Made by a program: the position numbers and the translations under genes | Shown here: positions 1-7,541 of the stretch, piece after piece | How the letters are laid out: each line of letters starts with the position of its first letter | How positions within the stretch are numbered: position 1 is the stretch's first letter | Assembly: GCA_964412685.1 (NCBI GenBank) | Contig: CAYPPS010000024.1 | Coordinates: 1 to 8,748 of the forward strand | Direction: 5' to 3' | Source of the DNA: CAYPPS01 sp964412685 | GTDB taxonomy: Bacteria > Patescibacteriota > Microgenomatia > PFEM01 > CAYPPS01 | DNA length: 8,748 bases | The notes under the pieces: generated by a model | Told to the model about the DNA's origin: nothing | The model's database searches: none | Seen by the model: only the letters and a program-made list of their open reading frames with translations

Positions 1-1113
1 CAGACTGAAAAATATCACCATTAAAAGGATAATTTGAGAAACAAACCGATTAATCTTTTTACTAGGTGCGCTAAATAAAAACTCCGCCCCTTTGCCCAAA
101 AAGACAGCTACCACCGGCAAACTAATAGCTTGGTAATAATCATGTTTGACATTCCCACCGGCAAGAATCCAGAAATAGGCCAAAATCCCAATTAAAAAAA
201 GATAAAAAAAGATTCCTTCTTTTTGTTTGTGATAAATTAATCCTAAAACCAATAAAGATACTCCCCAAAAACCCAAAATCAACTCTCCCAACCGCTTGGC
301 AAAAATCCAGTAGAAAAAGTAGGGACTAAAACGAATCCCATTCTCATTAAAAAGCCAATCAAAGGCCGGTATCCCTTCAGGATACTGGCTCATCCAAGAA
401 CGCCAAAGATAGAAAGGAACCAAAGTCAATAAAATTAAAACTCCAAGCAATAAGTAATTTTTCAGTTTTAAACCATAAGCCTTGATCGCTGAAGCCGCCA
501 GAGGAAGCAAATAAACTCCCACATAAGGTTTAAGTAAAAAAGCCAGTGAACCAAAAAGAAGACCGCCCAATCCAAAAGCAATCTTGCGAGTAGGTTTTCT
601 TTCAGTTATAAATTGATCCCAGCAAAATAACATCCCCAGACCGGCAAAGACGGTCGCCGGTTCAGGCAAAATCACTCGACTGTAATAAATGTTGTAAGGC
701 AAAAAGCCAAAAAAGAAAGCAGAAAAAAGAGCCGTTAGCCGCCCCAGATATTTTCGCGCCAAGAGATAAATAAAAGCCAAGGATCCAAGAGAAAAGAAAA
801 TTGAAACCAGTCTTCCCCAAACCTCTAAAGAAAAATAGCCAAAGGTTCTAAAGGTAAGGGCTTGGAGGGCATTGTATGCGGGAAACTCGACAAAACGCCA
901 GCCTTCCGGATTGTCCGCCCCCGAAGCGACATTAGATAGATCATCAAATCGAGGATGAAGCAAATCAATCCCATTTTTGACGTAATTACGAGAAACGGCA
1001 CTGGTGTCAGCCTGTCGCCAAGAATGCCAATCAGCCAGAGGAGTATCAATCCGCCATAAGCGAACCGAAAAAGCAACGACAATAATTAAAAAAAGGACTA
1101 TCTTCTCTTTCAT
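1..1113 (-). CDS. GT-C glycosyltransferase (PMT/ArnT-like), C-terminus beyond window
   Basis: An open frame of 371 codons starts at ATG 1113-1111 and reaches base 1 without a stop, so the gene is cut by the window. The start overlaps the preceding TGA as ATGA. A signal-anchor helix (about 4-20) leads to an outer loop with 'WHSWRQADTSAVSRN' (29-43), whose Asp36 occupies the position of the catalytic acid of GT-C enzymes. Later landmarks are 'GWRFVEFPAYNAL' (71-83), 'YSRVILPEPATVFAG' (144-158), 'FLLKPYVGVYLLPL' (192-205) and 'NVKHDYYQAISLPVVA' (321-336). About nine hydrophobic helices are visible. The family transfers a sugar from a polyprenyl-phosphate carrier to a protein or glycan acceptor on the outer face of the membrane. 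Relatives are usually about 450-600 residues, so perhaps 100-200 residues are missing. The preceding stretch is purine-rich (GAAGAAGA) but not a clear Shine-Dalgarno. A shorter frame between 825 and 1082 on the same strand is a shadow of this gene. Confidence 0.85.
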   Translation of the reverse strand, partial: MKEKIVLFLIIVVAFSVRLWRIDTPLADWHSWRQADTSAVSRNYVKNGIDLLHPRFDDLSNVASGADNPEGWRFVEFPAYNALQALTFRTFGYFSLEVWGRLVSIFFSLGSLAFIYLLARKYLGRLTALFSAFFFGFLPYNIYYSRVILPEPATVFAGLGMLFCWDQFITERKPTRKIAFGLGGLLFGSLAFLLKPYVGVYLLPLAASAIKAYGLKLKNYLLLGVLILLTLVPFYLWRSWMSQYPEGIPAFDWLFNENGIRFSPYFFYWIFAKRLGELILGFWGVSLLVLGLIYHKQKEGIFFYLFLIGILAYFWILAGGNVKHDYYQAISLPVVAVFLGKGAEFLFSAPSKKINRFVSQIILLMVIFFSL

Positions 1114-4079
1114 TCTTCTTCTAAAACCATCTTTTTCAAAACATCATCCTCATAAATAAAAACTTGGGCGGTCGGGTTCAATTTCTTGAATTCCTTGGCT
1201 TTATTGAGGGTTTCTAAATTCTGGATATTCAACTCATTATGATAAAGCAACCACAGTCCGTCAGTTAATCCCACAGGGAAGACCCAAGCTCGTTCGTGTC
1301 TAATTGGTAAATCAACAAAATAAAGCGTTGTCTCTGGGGCGAATGTTTCAAAATTCGTTCCAAAAGCAAGAAGTATTTCTCTCGACTTCTCCCCCGCTTC
1401 CTGCCATCTCTGTCCATGTTGTCGACTCCTCACGCTCAAAAAGATAGTCGAGAAGACTAAAATAAAAGCCAGAATAAAAATCGACAGCTTCCGACTATTT
1501 ATTCTAATCTTCTCCAGAAAGTAAACCAATAAAACCGAAGCGCTCAAAAACAGTCCAAAGTGAGCTGGATAAAGATACCTTTCGGTAATATTGCCCAACC
1601 CCAAGTAAGGCAAGAGATTAATCACAAACCAACTCAGGCCAAAAAGAAATATCTTTTCCCGCCAAAGTCTTTTAATAAAAAAAATGAGGGTGACGGCCAC
1701 TGGCACGATAATCACTCCCGTCCAAAGCGAATTATTTCTTAAACCGTCTCTCAAGTGTTGATATAAAGGCAAAAATCTTTCTCCAAAAAAAACTAGACCC
1801 AAATAGCCGAGGAGATTACCGGCAACATTAAAAGGAAGTTTGACCAAATTATAATTATAATCCCCGCTAAGTCCGTGAGCCTGACTGCCAGTTCGGAGGT
1901 GAAGATAATTGGCAATCAAAATCACAAAAGGAATAATCAAAATAAATCGTTTAGCGATTTTACCCTTACTCAAAATGAACACCTCGAGAGCAACAATCAA
2001 TCCCGGCAAGACAATCGCCGACTCGTGAGAAATTAAACCTAAAATGAAAAAAATTAAAGAGAATGGATAGAAAAATCGTCCCCATTGTGACTTCAGACTT
2101 CTAAAAAGGAAATAGCTCAAAAAACTTAAAGACAAGAAAAAGGCGGCTATCATGGCTGAAGTCGAGGAAATCCAGTAGATATTTTCCGCATTCAGAGGAA
2201 AAAGCAAAAACAACAAACCGACCAGAAAAGCAACTGCTTTCTTTTTACTTAAAAGCAAAGCGGTAATGAAAAGAGTCGCCGTTGTCCCTAAATGAAAAGC
2301 CAGCGAACCCAAATGGTACAAATTAGGATGAAGCCCAAAGAAAGAATAAATCAAAAAGAAATAGGCTTTGGCTAATGGTCGATAGAAAAAACCGTCCGAA
2401 AAATAAAAATTGTTAACCACTCTTTCCAAATTTGCTCCTCCAGCCCATTTCAACCAAGTAAAATCGTCGGCAACAAAATAATTATTCACACTGGGGCCAA
2501 AAACAATCAATCCTAAAATCAACAAAATAATAATTTGACTTACTGGTCGAAGGGCAACTTGCCAAGCTTCTTTAAAAAGATTCTTTGGTTTGAAATAACA
2601 GCCAATTAATCCGACACTAATTCCTAAAACAAGCCAAAAAATATAAGCCATTTTTGAAGCCTCAAAGACATCAATCAGTAACGCATTAAAGCTCAAACCT
2701 AAAGTTCCTCCGGCTACGCCCGACAAAAACGAAAAAGCAAACTTATCCTTAATCTTCACCAACGCTTGTTTAAGCAGTAAGCCGAAAGCAATCAGAATTG
2801 ATAAAAAACTTAAAAAGCCAATTAAGCCAATTTCTCCCAAACTTCTGATAAAACTACTGTCAGAGCCTAGTCCAATAGTAGAATAACCTGTTCCCAAAAG
2901 CGGACTTTTGCTGAAAGCGTCAAAAGCTCGTTTCCAAGTCCCCTGAAGTCGAGTTGTCAAAGAAATGTCGTAAACTATCGCTTTCTTAATCAAAAACTCG
3001 CCAGAGATGGTCGCTATTTGAGAAGATTCAGAAGCAGTTTTAAGTTCATAAATTCTGGCTCTCTTAATCTTCACCACCTGAGCCGTTTGCGGAGTTCTAG
3101 TTTGAATAATCGGCGACGCCAGATAGCCGCTGCCTAAAGGCAGCTCCTCTATCTCTGTTTCCCCGCCTTCATCCAAGGCTCCAATTGCCTGACCGGTAGT
3201 TGCATCATAGACGACATTTTCTACTCGTAAAGTTTTACCAAACCGGCCGATTGCTCCACTAACAAAACTCAAGGCAACTAAACTACCAACCACCACCGGA
3301 ATAATTAACCATTTTTTTCTTTGCAAGAAAAGCATAAAAACTACTCCTACCAGATAAGCCCCAAAGGAAATTCGAGAAGAAGTAAAAAGAAGCAACAAAA
3401 AACTAGTCAGAACAAGCAAAAAAAGACCAAATTTAACCAAATTCTTTTTCACTCCAAAAATTAAACTGCCAAAAATGGCAATCACGAAAACCAAAAAGGC
3501 CGCCAAATCATAATGGCCCGCAAAAGTGGAAGTTAATCTTGATTGAGGACCCAAATAAAGCGGTGCCCCTTTGGCAAACTCTTCGTTCATGGTTAAAAAG
3601 GCAGGGAAGCCGAGAAACTTTTGACCAAAACCGTAAAAACACACCAGAGCAACAACAAGGCCAAAAAACAAAAGATAATTCTTAACTTGTTTCAATCCTT
3701 TGATGGTTGAAAAGGCAATAAAAAAAACAAAAATATATTCGATTCGCCTTAAATAATGGAGGACAACTAATTGAGGAAGAATATTGGGTAAAATTTTTCT
3801 CAAAACCAGTAAAGCGAAAAGGCTGGAAGCAAAACCAATCAGCCAATAAAAAAGAATAAAAATCGTCAAAGGTGTCTTGAGAGTCACTTTCTTGCGAAAT
3901 AATTGAAGGATCCAAAACCCAGCGATTAAAGCCAACAAAATGTCTTCCAGGCGAATATAGACCCAAGTATGTTGGATATCTAGGAGAGGAAATTTAGGAT
4001 AAAGAGGGATAAAAAAAAGAAGGACAAAAACACTTAGAGTTAATCCATTTTTACCCAACCATCCGAAAAGCTTTGCCAT
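1110..4079 (-). CDS. Fusion of O-antigen ligase/polymerase-like (Wzy/WaaL) half with GT-C glycosyltransferase half
   Basis: 989 residues in one uninterrupted frame. The N-terminal half (about 1-495) has around a dozen hydrophobic helices. Its ligase/polymerase features are 'STFAGHYDLAAFLV' (184-197), 'TSSRISFGAYLVG' (233-245), a long soluble loop (about 281-390) and 'SPLLGTGYS' (392-400) leading to 'SLGEIGLIGFL' (413-423). Such proteins join or polymerise lipid-linked glycans outside the membrane. After a basic linker (about 496-512) a second multi-helix half starts. It has an aspartate pair in the first outer loop ('FVADDFTW', 535-542), 'FYRPLAKAYFFLIY' (565-578), 'SHESAIVLPGL' (684-694) and 'ITERYLYPAHFGL' (831-843), followed by a short soluble tail (about 885-989). 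These match GT-C enzymes of the PMT/TMTC-like type, which use polyprenyl-phosphate sugars. The only methionines are at 1, 164, 249, 477, 643 and 985, so the second half has no ATG start of its own. It overlaps the GT2 gene by 29 nt, and its TGA overlaps the next ATG. The order of action of the two halves is unknown. Confidence 0.85.
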   Translation of the reverse strand: MAKLFGWLGKNGLTLSVFVLLFFIPLYPKFPLLDIQHTWVYIRLEDILLALIAGFWILQLFRKKVTLKTPLTIFILFYWLIGFASSLFALLVLRKILPNILPQLVVLHYLRRIEYIFVFFIAFSTIKGLKQVKNYLLFFGLVVALVCFYGFGQKFLGFPAFLTMNEEFAKGAPLYLGPQSRLTSTFAGHYDLAAFLVFVIAIFGSLIFGVKKNLVKFGLFLLVLTSFLLLLFTSSRISFGAYLVGVVFMLFLQRKKWLIIPVVVGSLVALSFVSGAIGRFGKTLRVENVVYDATTGQAIGALDEGGETEIEELPLGSGYLASPIIQTRTPQTAQVVKIKRARIYELKTASESSQIATISGEFLIKKAIVYDISLTTRLQGTWKRAFDAFSKSPLLGTGYSTIGLGSDSSFIRSLGEIGLIGFLSFLSILIAFGLLLKQALVKIKDKFAFSFLSGVAGGTLGLSFNALLIDVFEASKMAYIFWLVLGISVGLIGCYFKPKNLFKEAWQVALRPVSQIIILLILGLIVFGPSVNNYFVADDFTWLKWAGGANLERVVNNFYFSDGFFYRPLAKAYFFLIYSFFGLHPNLYHLGSLAFHLGTTATLFITALLLSKKKAVAFLVGLLFLLFPLNAENIYWISSTSAMIAAFFLSLSFLSYFLFRSLKSQWGRFFYPFSLIFFILGLISHESAIVLPGLIVALEVFILSKGKIAKRFILIIPFVILIANYLHLRTGSQAHGLSGDYNYNLVKLPFNVAGNLLGYLGLVFFGERFLPLYQHLRDGLRNNSLWTGVIIVPVAVTLIFFIKRLWREKIFLFGLSWFVINLLPYLGLGNITERYLYPAHFGLFLSASVLLVYFLEKIRINSRKLSIFILAFILVFSTIFLSVRSRQHGQRWQEAGEKSREILLAFGTNFETFAPETTLYFVDLPIRHERAWVFPVGLTDGLWLLYHNELNIQNLETLNKAKEFKKLNPTAQVFIYEDDVLKKMVLEEE

Positions 4080-4911
4080 AGGTCTTTTTGAGATAAGAAT
4101 TTTTAGTAATCAAGCCCAAACAAAAGGCCAAAACGGCCTTGAGCTTCAAGAGTAATTTTAGCACGTTAACTTGCCAAGGAGCAAAGTGTTTCTGGTAAAA
4201 ATAAACCATTCCTTCGTAAATCCACCAAATCGTCCTCCGTTTGCCTTCCGGACTCCGGCCTCGTTCTAAATGGTAAACCTCCACTTGAGGGAAAAACCAA
4301 CATTGAAAACCTTTTTTAGAAGCCCGATAGGCATACTCCATCTCTTCGACGTACATAAAAAACTTCTCATCTAAAAAACCAATTTGATCGATCACTTCCC
4401 TTTTAATTAAAAAACAGGCTCCCGAAAGCCAATCAACCCGCTTAGAAAGAGAAGGGCTTTTTTTTAAAAAACGGTCGCCGGTAAAAAGCCAAATTGCCGC
4501 CATTGGCAAGCGCAAAAAAGGCATCGTCGAAGGTTGGGTTGTTTTGTCTTCATTTAACAACCTTGGCCCACAAATGCCCAAGTTTTTCTTTGTTTTAGCC
4601 AATTCAACCAACTTTAGGAAACCATTTTTTTCTAACTTAGTATCAGAATTGAGCAGTAAAATAAATTCGCCCTTAGCCTTCCTTATCCCCTCATTATTAC
4701 CGCCCGCGAAGCCTAAGTTTTTTTGACTAGCAACCACTCTTACTTGAGAGAAATCTTTTTCTAACATTTTCAGGGAGCCATCGACCGAATTATTGTCAAC
4801 CACAATCACTTCAAAAGAAAGATTCTGAGTATGCTTAAAAACCGATTGCAAACAATCCCTAAGCAACTTTTCGGTATTGAAGTTAACAATAATAATGGAA
4901 AGGTCGATCAT
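4051..4911 (-). CDS. Glycosyltransferase family 2, WbbL/rhamnosyltransferase-like
   Basis: A complete 286-residue GT-A enzyme, a usual length for this group. 'DLSIIIVNFNTEKLL' (3-17) opens the nucleotide-binding fold and 'VIVVDNNSVDGS' (35-46) supplies the conserved donor-binding aspartate. 'NLGFAGGNNEGI' (65-76) and 'LLLNSDTKL' (85-93) follow, the latter with the metal-binding D-x-D equivalent. 'WLSGACFLIKREV' (161-173) and 'GFLDEKFFMYVEEMEYAYR' (178-196) contain the acidic acceptor-side motif, here EEMEY where many relatives have E-D-x-D. A basic, hydrophobic C-terminal tail (about 245-286) may bind the membrane face. It is expected to be an inverting transferase adding a sugar, possibly rhamnose, to a lipid-linked glycan; the sugar is inference from COG1216-like relatives. 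The start is 12 nt after the acyltransferase stop and has no purine-rich ribosome-binding motif (TTTCTTTCG precedes the ATG). The 3' end overlaps the next gene by 29 nt. Confidence 0.92.
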   Translation of the reverse strand: MIDLSIIIVNFNTEKLLRDCLQSVFKHTQNLSFEVIVVDNNSVDGSLKMLEKDFSQVRVVASQKNLGFAGGNNEGIRKAKGEFILLLNSDTKLEKNGFLKLVELAKTKKNLGICGPRLLNEDKTTQPSTMPFLRLPMAAIWLFTGDRFLKKSPSLSKRVDWLSGACFLIKREVIDQIGFLDEKFFMYVEEMEYAYRASKKGFQCWFFPQVEVYHLERGRSPEGKRRTIWWIYEGMVYFYQKHFAPWQVNVLKLLLKLKAVLAFCLGLITKNSYLKKTYGKAFRMVG

Positions 4912-4923
4912 CGAAAGAAAATA

Positions 4924-5565
4924 TTACTGAAACAAACGGGTCCGACCCAGACGATAACGAAAGGTTTTCAATTTTCTTTCCCCGATCACCTGAGCCGGAA
5001 TACCAGCCGCAATTTTACCGGCAGGAACATCCTTTGTTACCACGGCCGCGGCGGCAATAATCGCCCCTTGGCCAATTTTTATTCCCGGCATAATAATCGC
5101 CCTCGGACCAATGAAAACGTAGTCACCAATCTCTACTGGTAACTCTTTCGCCCTAAATTCCTCATCATTAATATCATGTTTGGAATTGTAAATTAGAACT
5201 TGAGAGGCAATGTCAGTGTGACTGCCAATCTTCAATGAAGCCCGGCCGTCAAGAAAAGAAAATTCCCCAATCACCGTATCTTCTCCAACTTTAATATTCT
5301 TTGGTTCAAAAAAACGGGTAAAAACATGAATTTTTGAACCTTTCCCAATTTTTAATCCCGCTAGGCAGTAAACTAATTTCCGAAAAGTCCAAAACGGACA
5401 CCAACCGCTCCGGTTAACCAAAAACAATTTAAAATCCAACCACCAATTATGAAAACGAGTCAATCCTTTTCCTAATCCTTCTTTAGCCGAAAGATTATTT
5501 CCATGTTTGTCGGTAAAACTAATCCCCTTTTTGCCAACTTTGATGTTTTCCTTATAAGGAAGCAT
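4924..5565 (-). CDS. Left-handed beta-helix (hexapeptide-repeat) O-acyltransferase
   Basis: A 213-residue protein whose residues about 70-198 form a hexapeptide-repeat helix. Repeats include 'LKIGKGSKI' (71-79), 'IKVGEDTVIGE' (91-101), 'LKIGSHTDIASQV' (111-123), 'VEIGDYVFIGP' (144-154) and 'IKIGQGAII' (162-170). It ends with the common 'VVTKDVPAGKIAAGIPAQVIGE' type closing segment (175-196). His130 in 'NSKHD' is at the position of the catalytic histidine in WcaF/maltose acetyltransferase-like enzymes. It probably transfers an acetyl or other acyl group from CoA to a hydroxyl of the glycan. Residues 1-65 precede the helix, are basic and aromatic, and may bind the acceptor or membrane. The ATG at 5565 is the only ATG before the helix domain. 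A weak GGAAAA motif (5571-5576) lies 5 nt upstream, and the start overlaps the previous gene by 14 nt. The acyl group and acceptor are not determinable. A serine acetyltransferase role is unlikely given the glycan context. Confidence 0.88.
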   Translation of the reverse strand: MLPYKENIKVGKKGISFTDKHGNNLSAKEGLGKGLTRFHNWWLDFKLFLVNRSGWCPFWTFRKLVYCLAGLKIGKGSKIHVFTRFFEPKNIKVGEDTVIGEFSFLDGRASLKIGSHTDIASQVLIYNSKHDINDEEFRAKELPVEIGDYVFIGPRAIIMPGIKIGQGAIIAAAAVVTKDVPAGKIAAGIPAQVIGERKLKTFRYRLGRTRLFQ

Positions 5566-6664
5566 AAGTCTTTTCCAGCACTTTCAAAGTAATCTTAGCA
5601 CATTTATCCCAGTCAAACTCCTTCGCTTGCTCAAAGCCTTTTTTAACTAAATAATCTTTATTCTTCAGGGCTTTTTCAATTCCTCTAACTATTTCTTCAT
5701 CGTTATCGGGATCAATCACTATTCCCGCTTGACCAACAATTTCCGGTAAACTACCGGCGTTAGACACTACCACCGGCACCCCAACGGCCATACTTTCCAC
5801 CACCGGAATACCAAAACCTTCCCAAAAAGAAGGTAAAACAAAACAAGCCGCCCCTTTAAGCAAGCCAGGAATATCACTTTTATCAACAAAATCGGTAAAA
5901 ACAATTTTATTTTCCAGTTTCAATTCCTTAACCAAAGCAAAAATACGGCCAAAAAGCCAACCTTTTTTACCGGCAATGACTAACTGATAGCCAGGGTTTT
6001 TTTGATCAAAAATCTCAAAAGCCCGAATCAGGCCTTCGATATTCTTGCTGGGTTTCAAAGTACTCAAAAAAAGCAAATAATCGCCGCCTAGTTTGTATTT
6101 TTCCTTCACCTTTTTAACTTCTGCCAAGGGGACCTGGGGATTAAATTCCTGCTCATCATGACCAGGATGAGCAACGGTAATCTTGTTTTCGTTTATTTGA
6201 TAAGTTTTGACCAAATCATCTTTAGTGAATTGAGAAATAGAGAAAATTTGAACTGCTTTCCTAAGAGAAAACGAGGTCCAATATTTAAGTTTCCAAAAAG
6301 TTCCTTTGGTAAATTGACCTGGAAATCGTAAGTAGCCCAAGTCCATAATGGAAATTAAGAGGGGTTTGAAAGTAAAAAGCGGGGCGTAGTGTCCCGGATT
6401 AAAAACCAAATCAAACTCTTTTCTGGCCTTGAATAGAGCGATCGGCAACCCAAAAAAGTTCCATAATTTAGCCGGGCCAACAACTCGATAAGTCCAACCT
6501 TCTCGCTCTTGGGGCATATCTGGCAAAGGAGAACGAGAAAGAAAAACCAAATACTCATTTTTTTCGTCCAGACGATGCAAGGCTCGAAGCAATTCAAAAG
6601 CATACTGATTCGAGCCCACTCTTTGAGAAACATTGGCCTCATAGCCAATTAAACCGATCCTCAT
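5552..6664 (-). CDS. Glycosyltransferase family 4 (GT-B fold), complete
   Basis: A complete 370-residue GT4 enzyme, a normal length for the family. The ATG at 6664-6662 is preferred over an in-frame ATG at 6715. It gives the family-typical opening 'MRIGLIGYEAN', overlaps the upstream TGA as ATGA, and has a GGGAGG ribosome-binding site 7 nt upstream. The N-terminal domain carries 'GSNQYAFELLRAL' (17-29, acceptor-side loop and helix) and 'DLVFNPGHYAPLF' (85-97). The donor domain starts near 'LLFLSTLKPSKN' (197-208, with Lys204 and Lys207 as donor-binding candidates). It contains the E-x7-E motif 'EGFGIPVVE' (Glu282 and Glu290) and 'SNAGSLPEIVG' (301-311). It probably adds a sugar to a lipid-linked glycan on the cytoplasmic side. 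The closest relative in the window is the preceding GT4 gene. Its last 14 nt overlap the following acyltransferase gene, implying coupled translation. Donor and acceptor are unknown. Confidence 0.93.
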   Translation of the reverse strand: MRIGLIGYEANVSQRVGSNQYAFELLRALHRLDEKNEYLVFLSRSPLPDMPQEREGWTYRVVGPAKLWNFFGLPIALFKARKEFDLVFNPGHYAPLFTFKPLLISIMDLGYLRFPGQFTKGTFWKLKYWTSFSLRKAVQIFSISQFTKDDLVKTYQINENKITVAHPGHDEQEFNPQVPLAEVKKVKEKYKLGGDYLLFLSTLKPSKNIEGLIRAFEIFDQKNPGYQLVIAGKKGWLFGRIFALVKELKLENKIVFTDFVDKSDIPGLLKGAACFVLPSFWEGFGIPVVESMAVGVPVVVSNAGSLPEIVGQAGIVIDPDNDEEIVRGIEKALKNKDYLVKKGFEQAKEFDWDKCAKITLKVLEKTYASL

Positions 6665-7541
6665 TTGATTGCCTCCCGATAGACGGCCAAGACCCCTTGA
6701 ATCGTTTTTCCCCAAGAAAACTTAGCTGCTTGTTCTAATCCTTTTTCAATTAATTTCTCTCTCTTCTTTCTATCCATCTCCAACACTCTCTCCATTCCCA
6801 AGGCGATTTCAGTCGGCTTCTGGGGATCAACTAAAATTGCGGCCGAACCGGCAATCTCTGCTAAACTACCTTTGTTGGAAGTCACTACTGGACAGCCACA
6901 TTGATAAGCCTCCAAGACTGGTAGGCCAAAACCTTCATAGAAAGAAGGATAAACAAAACCCAAAGCGCCTGAATATAACGAAGGCAAATCTGCTTCGGAA
7001 ACGAAACCAAGGAGATGAATTCTGTCTCGAATTGCCTTTTCGATTTTCAAATCCTCTCCCCAACCATACTTACCGGCAATCACTAAATCAATCTCAGGAA
7101 ACCGGTTGGCAATCTCAGTAAACGCCTTAAGAGTTCCAGGAAGATTTTTCCTTGGCTCTCGACTACCAACAGAAAGAAAATAAGCTCGTTTTAATTTGTA
7201 TTTATTCTTTACTTTCTCTACTTCCGCCAAAGACTGTCTCTTGACATTTTCTTTGGCCGCTAAATAAACAACCTTAACCTTTTCCTTGGAAATTTTGAGA
7301 ATCTCCACCAAATCATCTTTGGTTGCTTGAGAATCAACCATAATTATTCGACTTTCCTTCTTAACCCACTCTAGTCGCCTTTTTTGATTCAAAACAATGT
7401 CGTGACCACCTCTTTTTTGAAAACTCTCCGGATACCGATAAACAATCAAATCGTGAACAGTAGTTACTTTGGGAAGCCGACTAGGCGGCTCCAACCAATC
7501 AGAAGTGTGAATTAAATCAACTTTACCAATCAAGTTTTCAA
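6661..7541 (-). CDS. Glycosyltransferase family 4 (GT-B fold), N-terminus missing in gap
   Basis: 292 residues are readable from the edge of the N gap to a TGA stop. It is likely a retaining, cytoplasmic glycosyltransferase that moves a sugar from a nucleotide donor to a lipid-linked glycan. The end of the acceptor-side Rossmann domain is present, with 'DLIHTSDWLEPP' and 'TTVHDLIVYRYP' (visible residues about 8-37). The donor domain then begins at 'FLSVGSREPRKN' (121-132), which holds the Arg and Lys that usually contact the donor phosphates. The GT4 signature follows as 'EGFGLPVLE' (202-210), with the two glutamates of the E-x7-E motif, and then 'SNKGSLAEIAG' (221-231). About 70-100 N-terminal residues, including the glycine-rich loop, must lie in the gap. 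The stop overlaps the start of the next GT4 gene as ATGA, and the two proteins are alike along their length, suggesting an old tandem duplication. The sugar specificity cannot be told. Confidence 0.88.
6672..6677 (-). promoter_or_regulatory. Strong Shine-Dalgarno site inside upstream GT4 gene
   Basis: On the minus strand GGGAGG lies 7 nt before the ATG at 6664. It is inside the coding sequence of the preceding GT4 gene, whose TGA overlaps this ATG. It decides the start of the second GT4 in favour of 6664 over the in-frame ATG at 6715, which would add 17 residues not seen in the family. It is the clearest ribosome-binding site in the window; the other junctions have weak or no such motif. Confidence 0.75.

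Noticed and set aside
1560..1742. Plus-strand frames at 1560-1742, 4544-4726, 4831-5142, 6837-7121, 8182-8364 and 8475-8663
   Set aside because: All are antisense to clearly conserved minus-strand genes. They are short, low in recognisable features and lack gene-like context.
3129..3144. Inverted repeat GCTGCC-TAAA-GGCAGC
   Set aside because: A 6-bp stem inside the fusion gene without a T run or regulatory context, expected by chance at this scale.
3682..3966. Minus-strand frames at 825-1082, 3682-3966 and 6355-6648
   Set aside because: They lie within recognised genes on the same strand in another frame. Their translations show no domain features and are rich in shadow-type composition.
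6151..6172. Inverted repeat GCTCAT...ATGAGC inside the second GT4 gene
   Set aside because: A short stem with a 10-nt loop in coding sequence (HPGHDEQ region), with no other support for function.
6661..6664. Possible UGA recoding (Gracilibacteria/SR1-type code)
   Set aside because: TGA ends two genes exactly at ATGA junctions with the next start. The reading frames contain no internal TGA, and Trp is encoded by TGG, so the standard bacterial code fits.
6665..6715. Upstream in-frame ATG giving a 387-residue second GT4
   Set aside because: The extra 17 residues are hydrophilic and unlike the family's beta-strand start. The ATG at 6664 has a good ribosome-binding site and forms an ATGA overlap.
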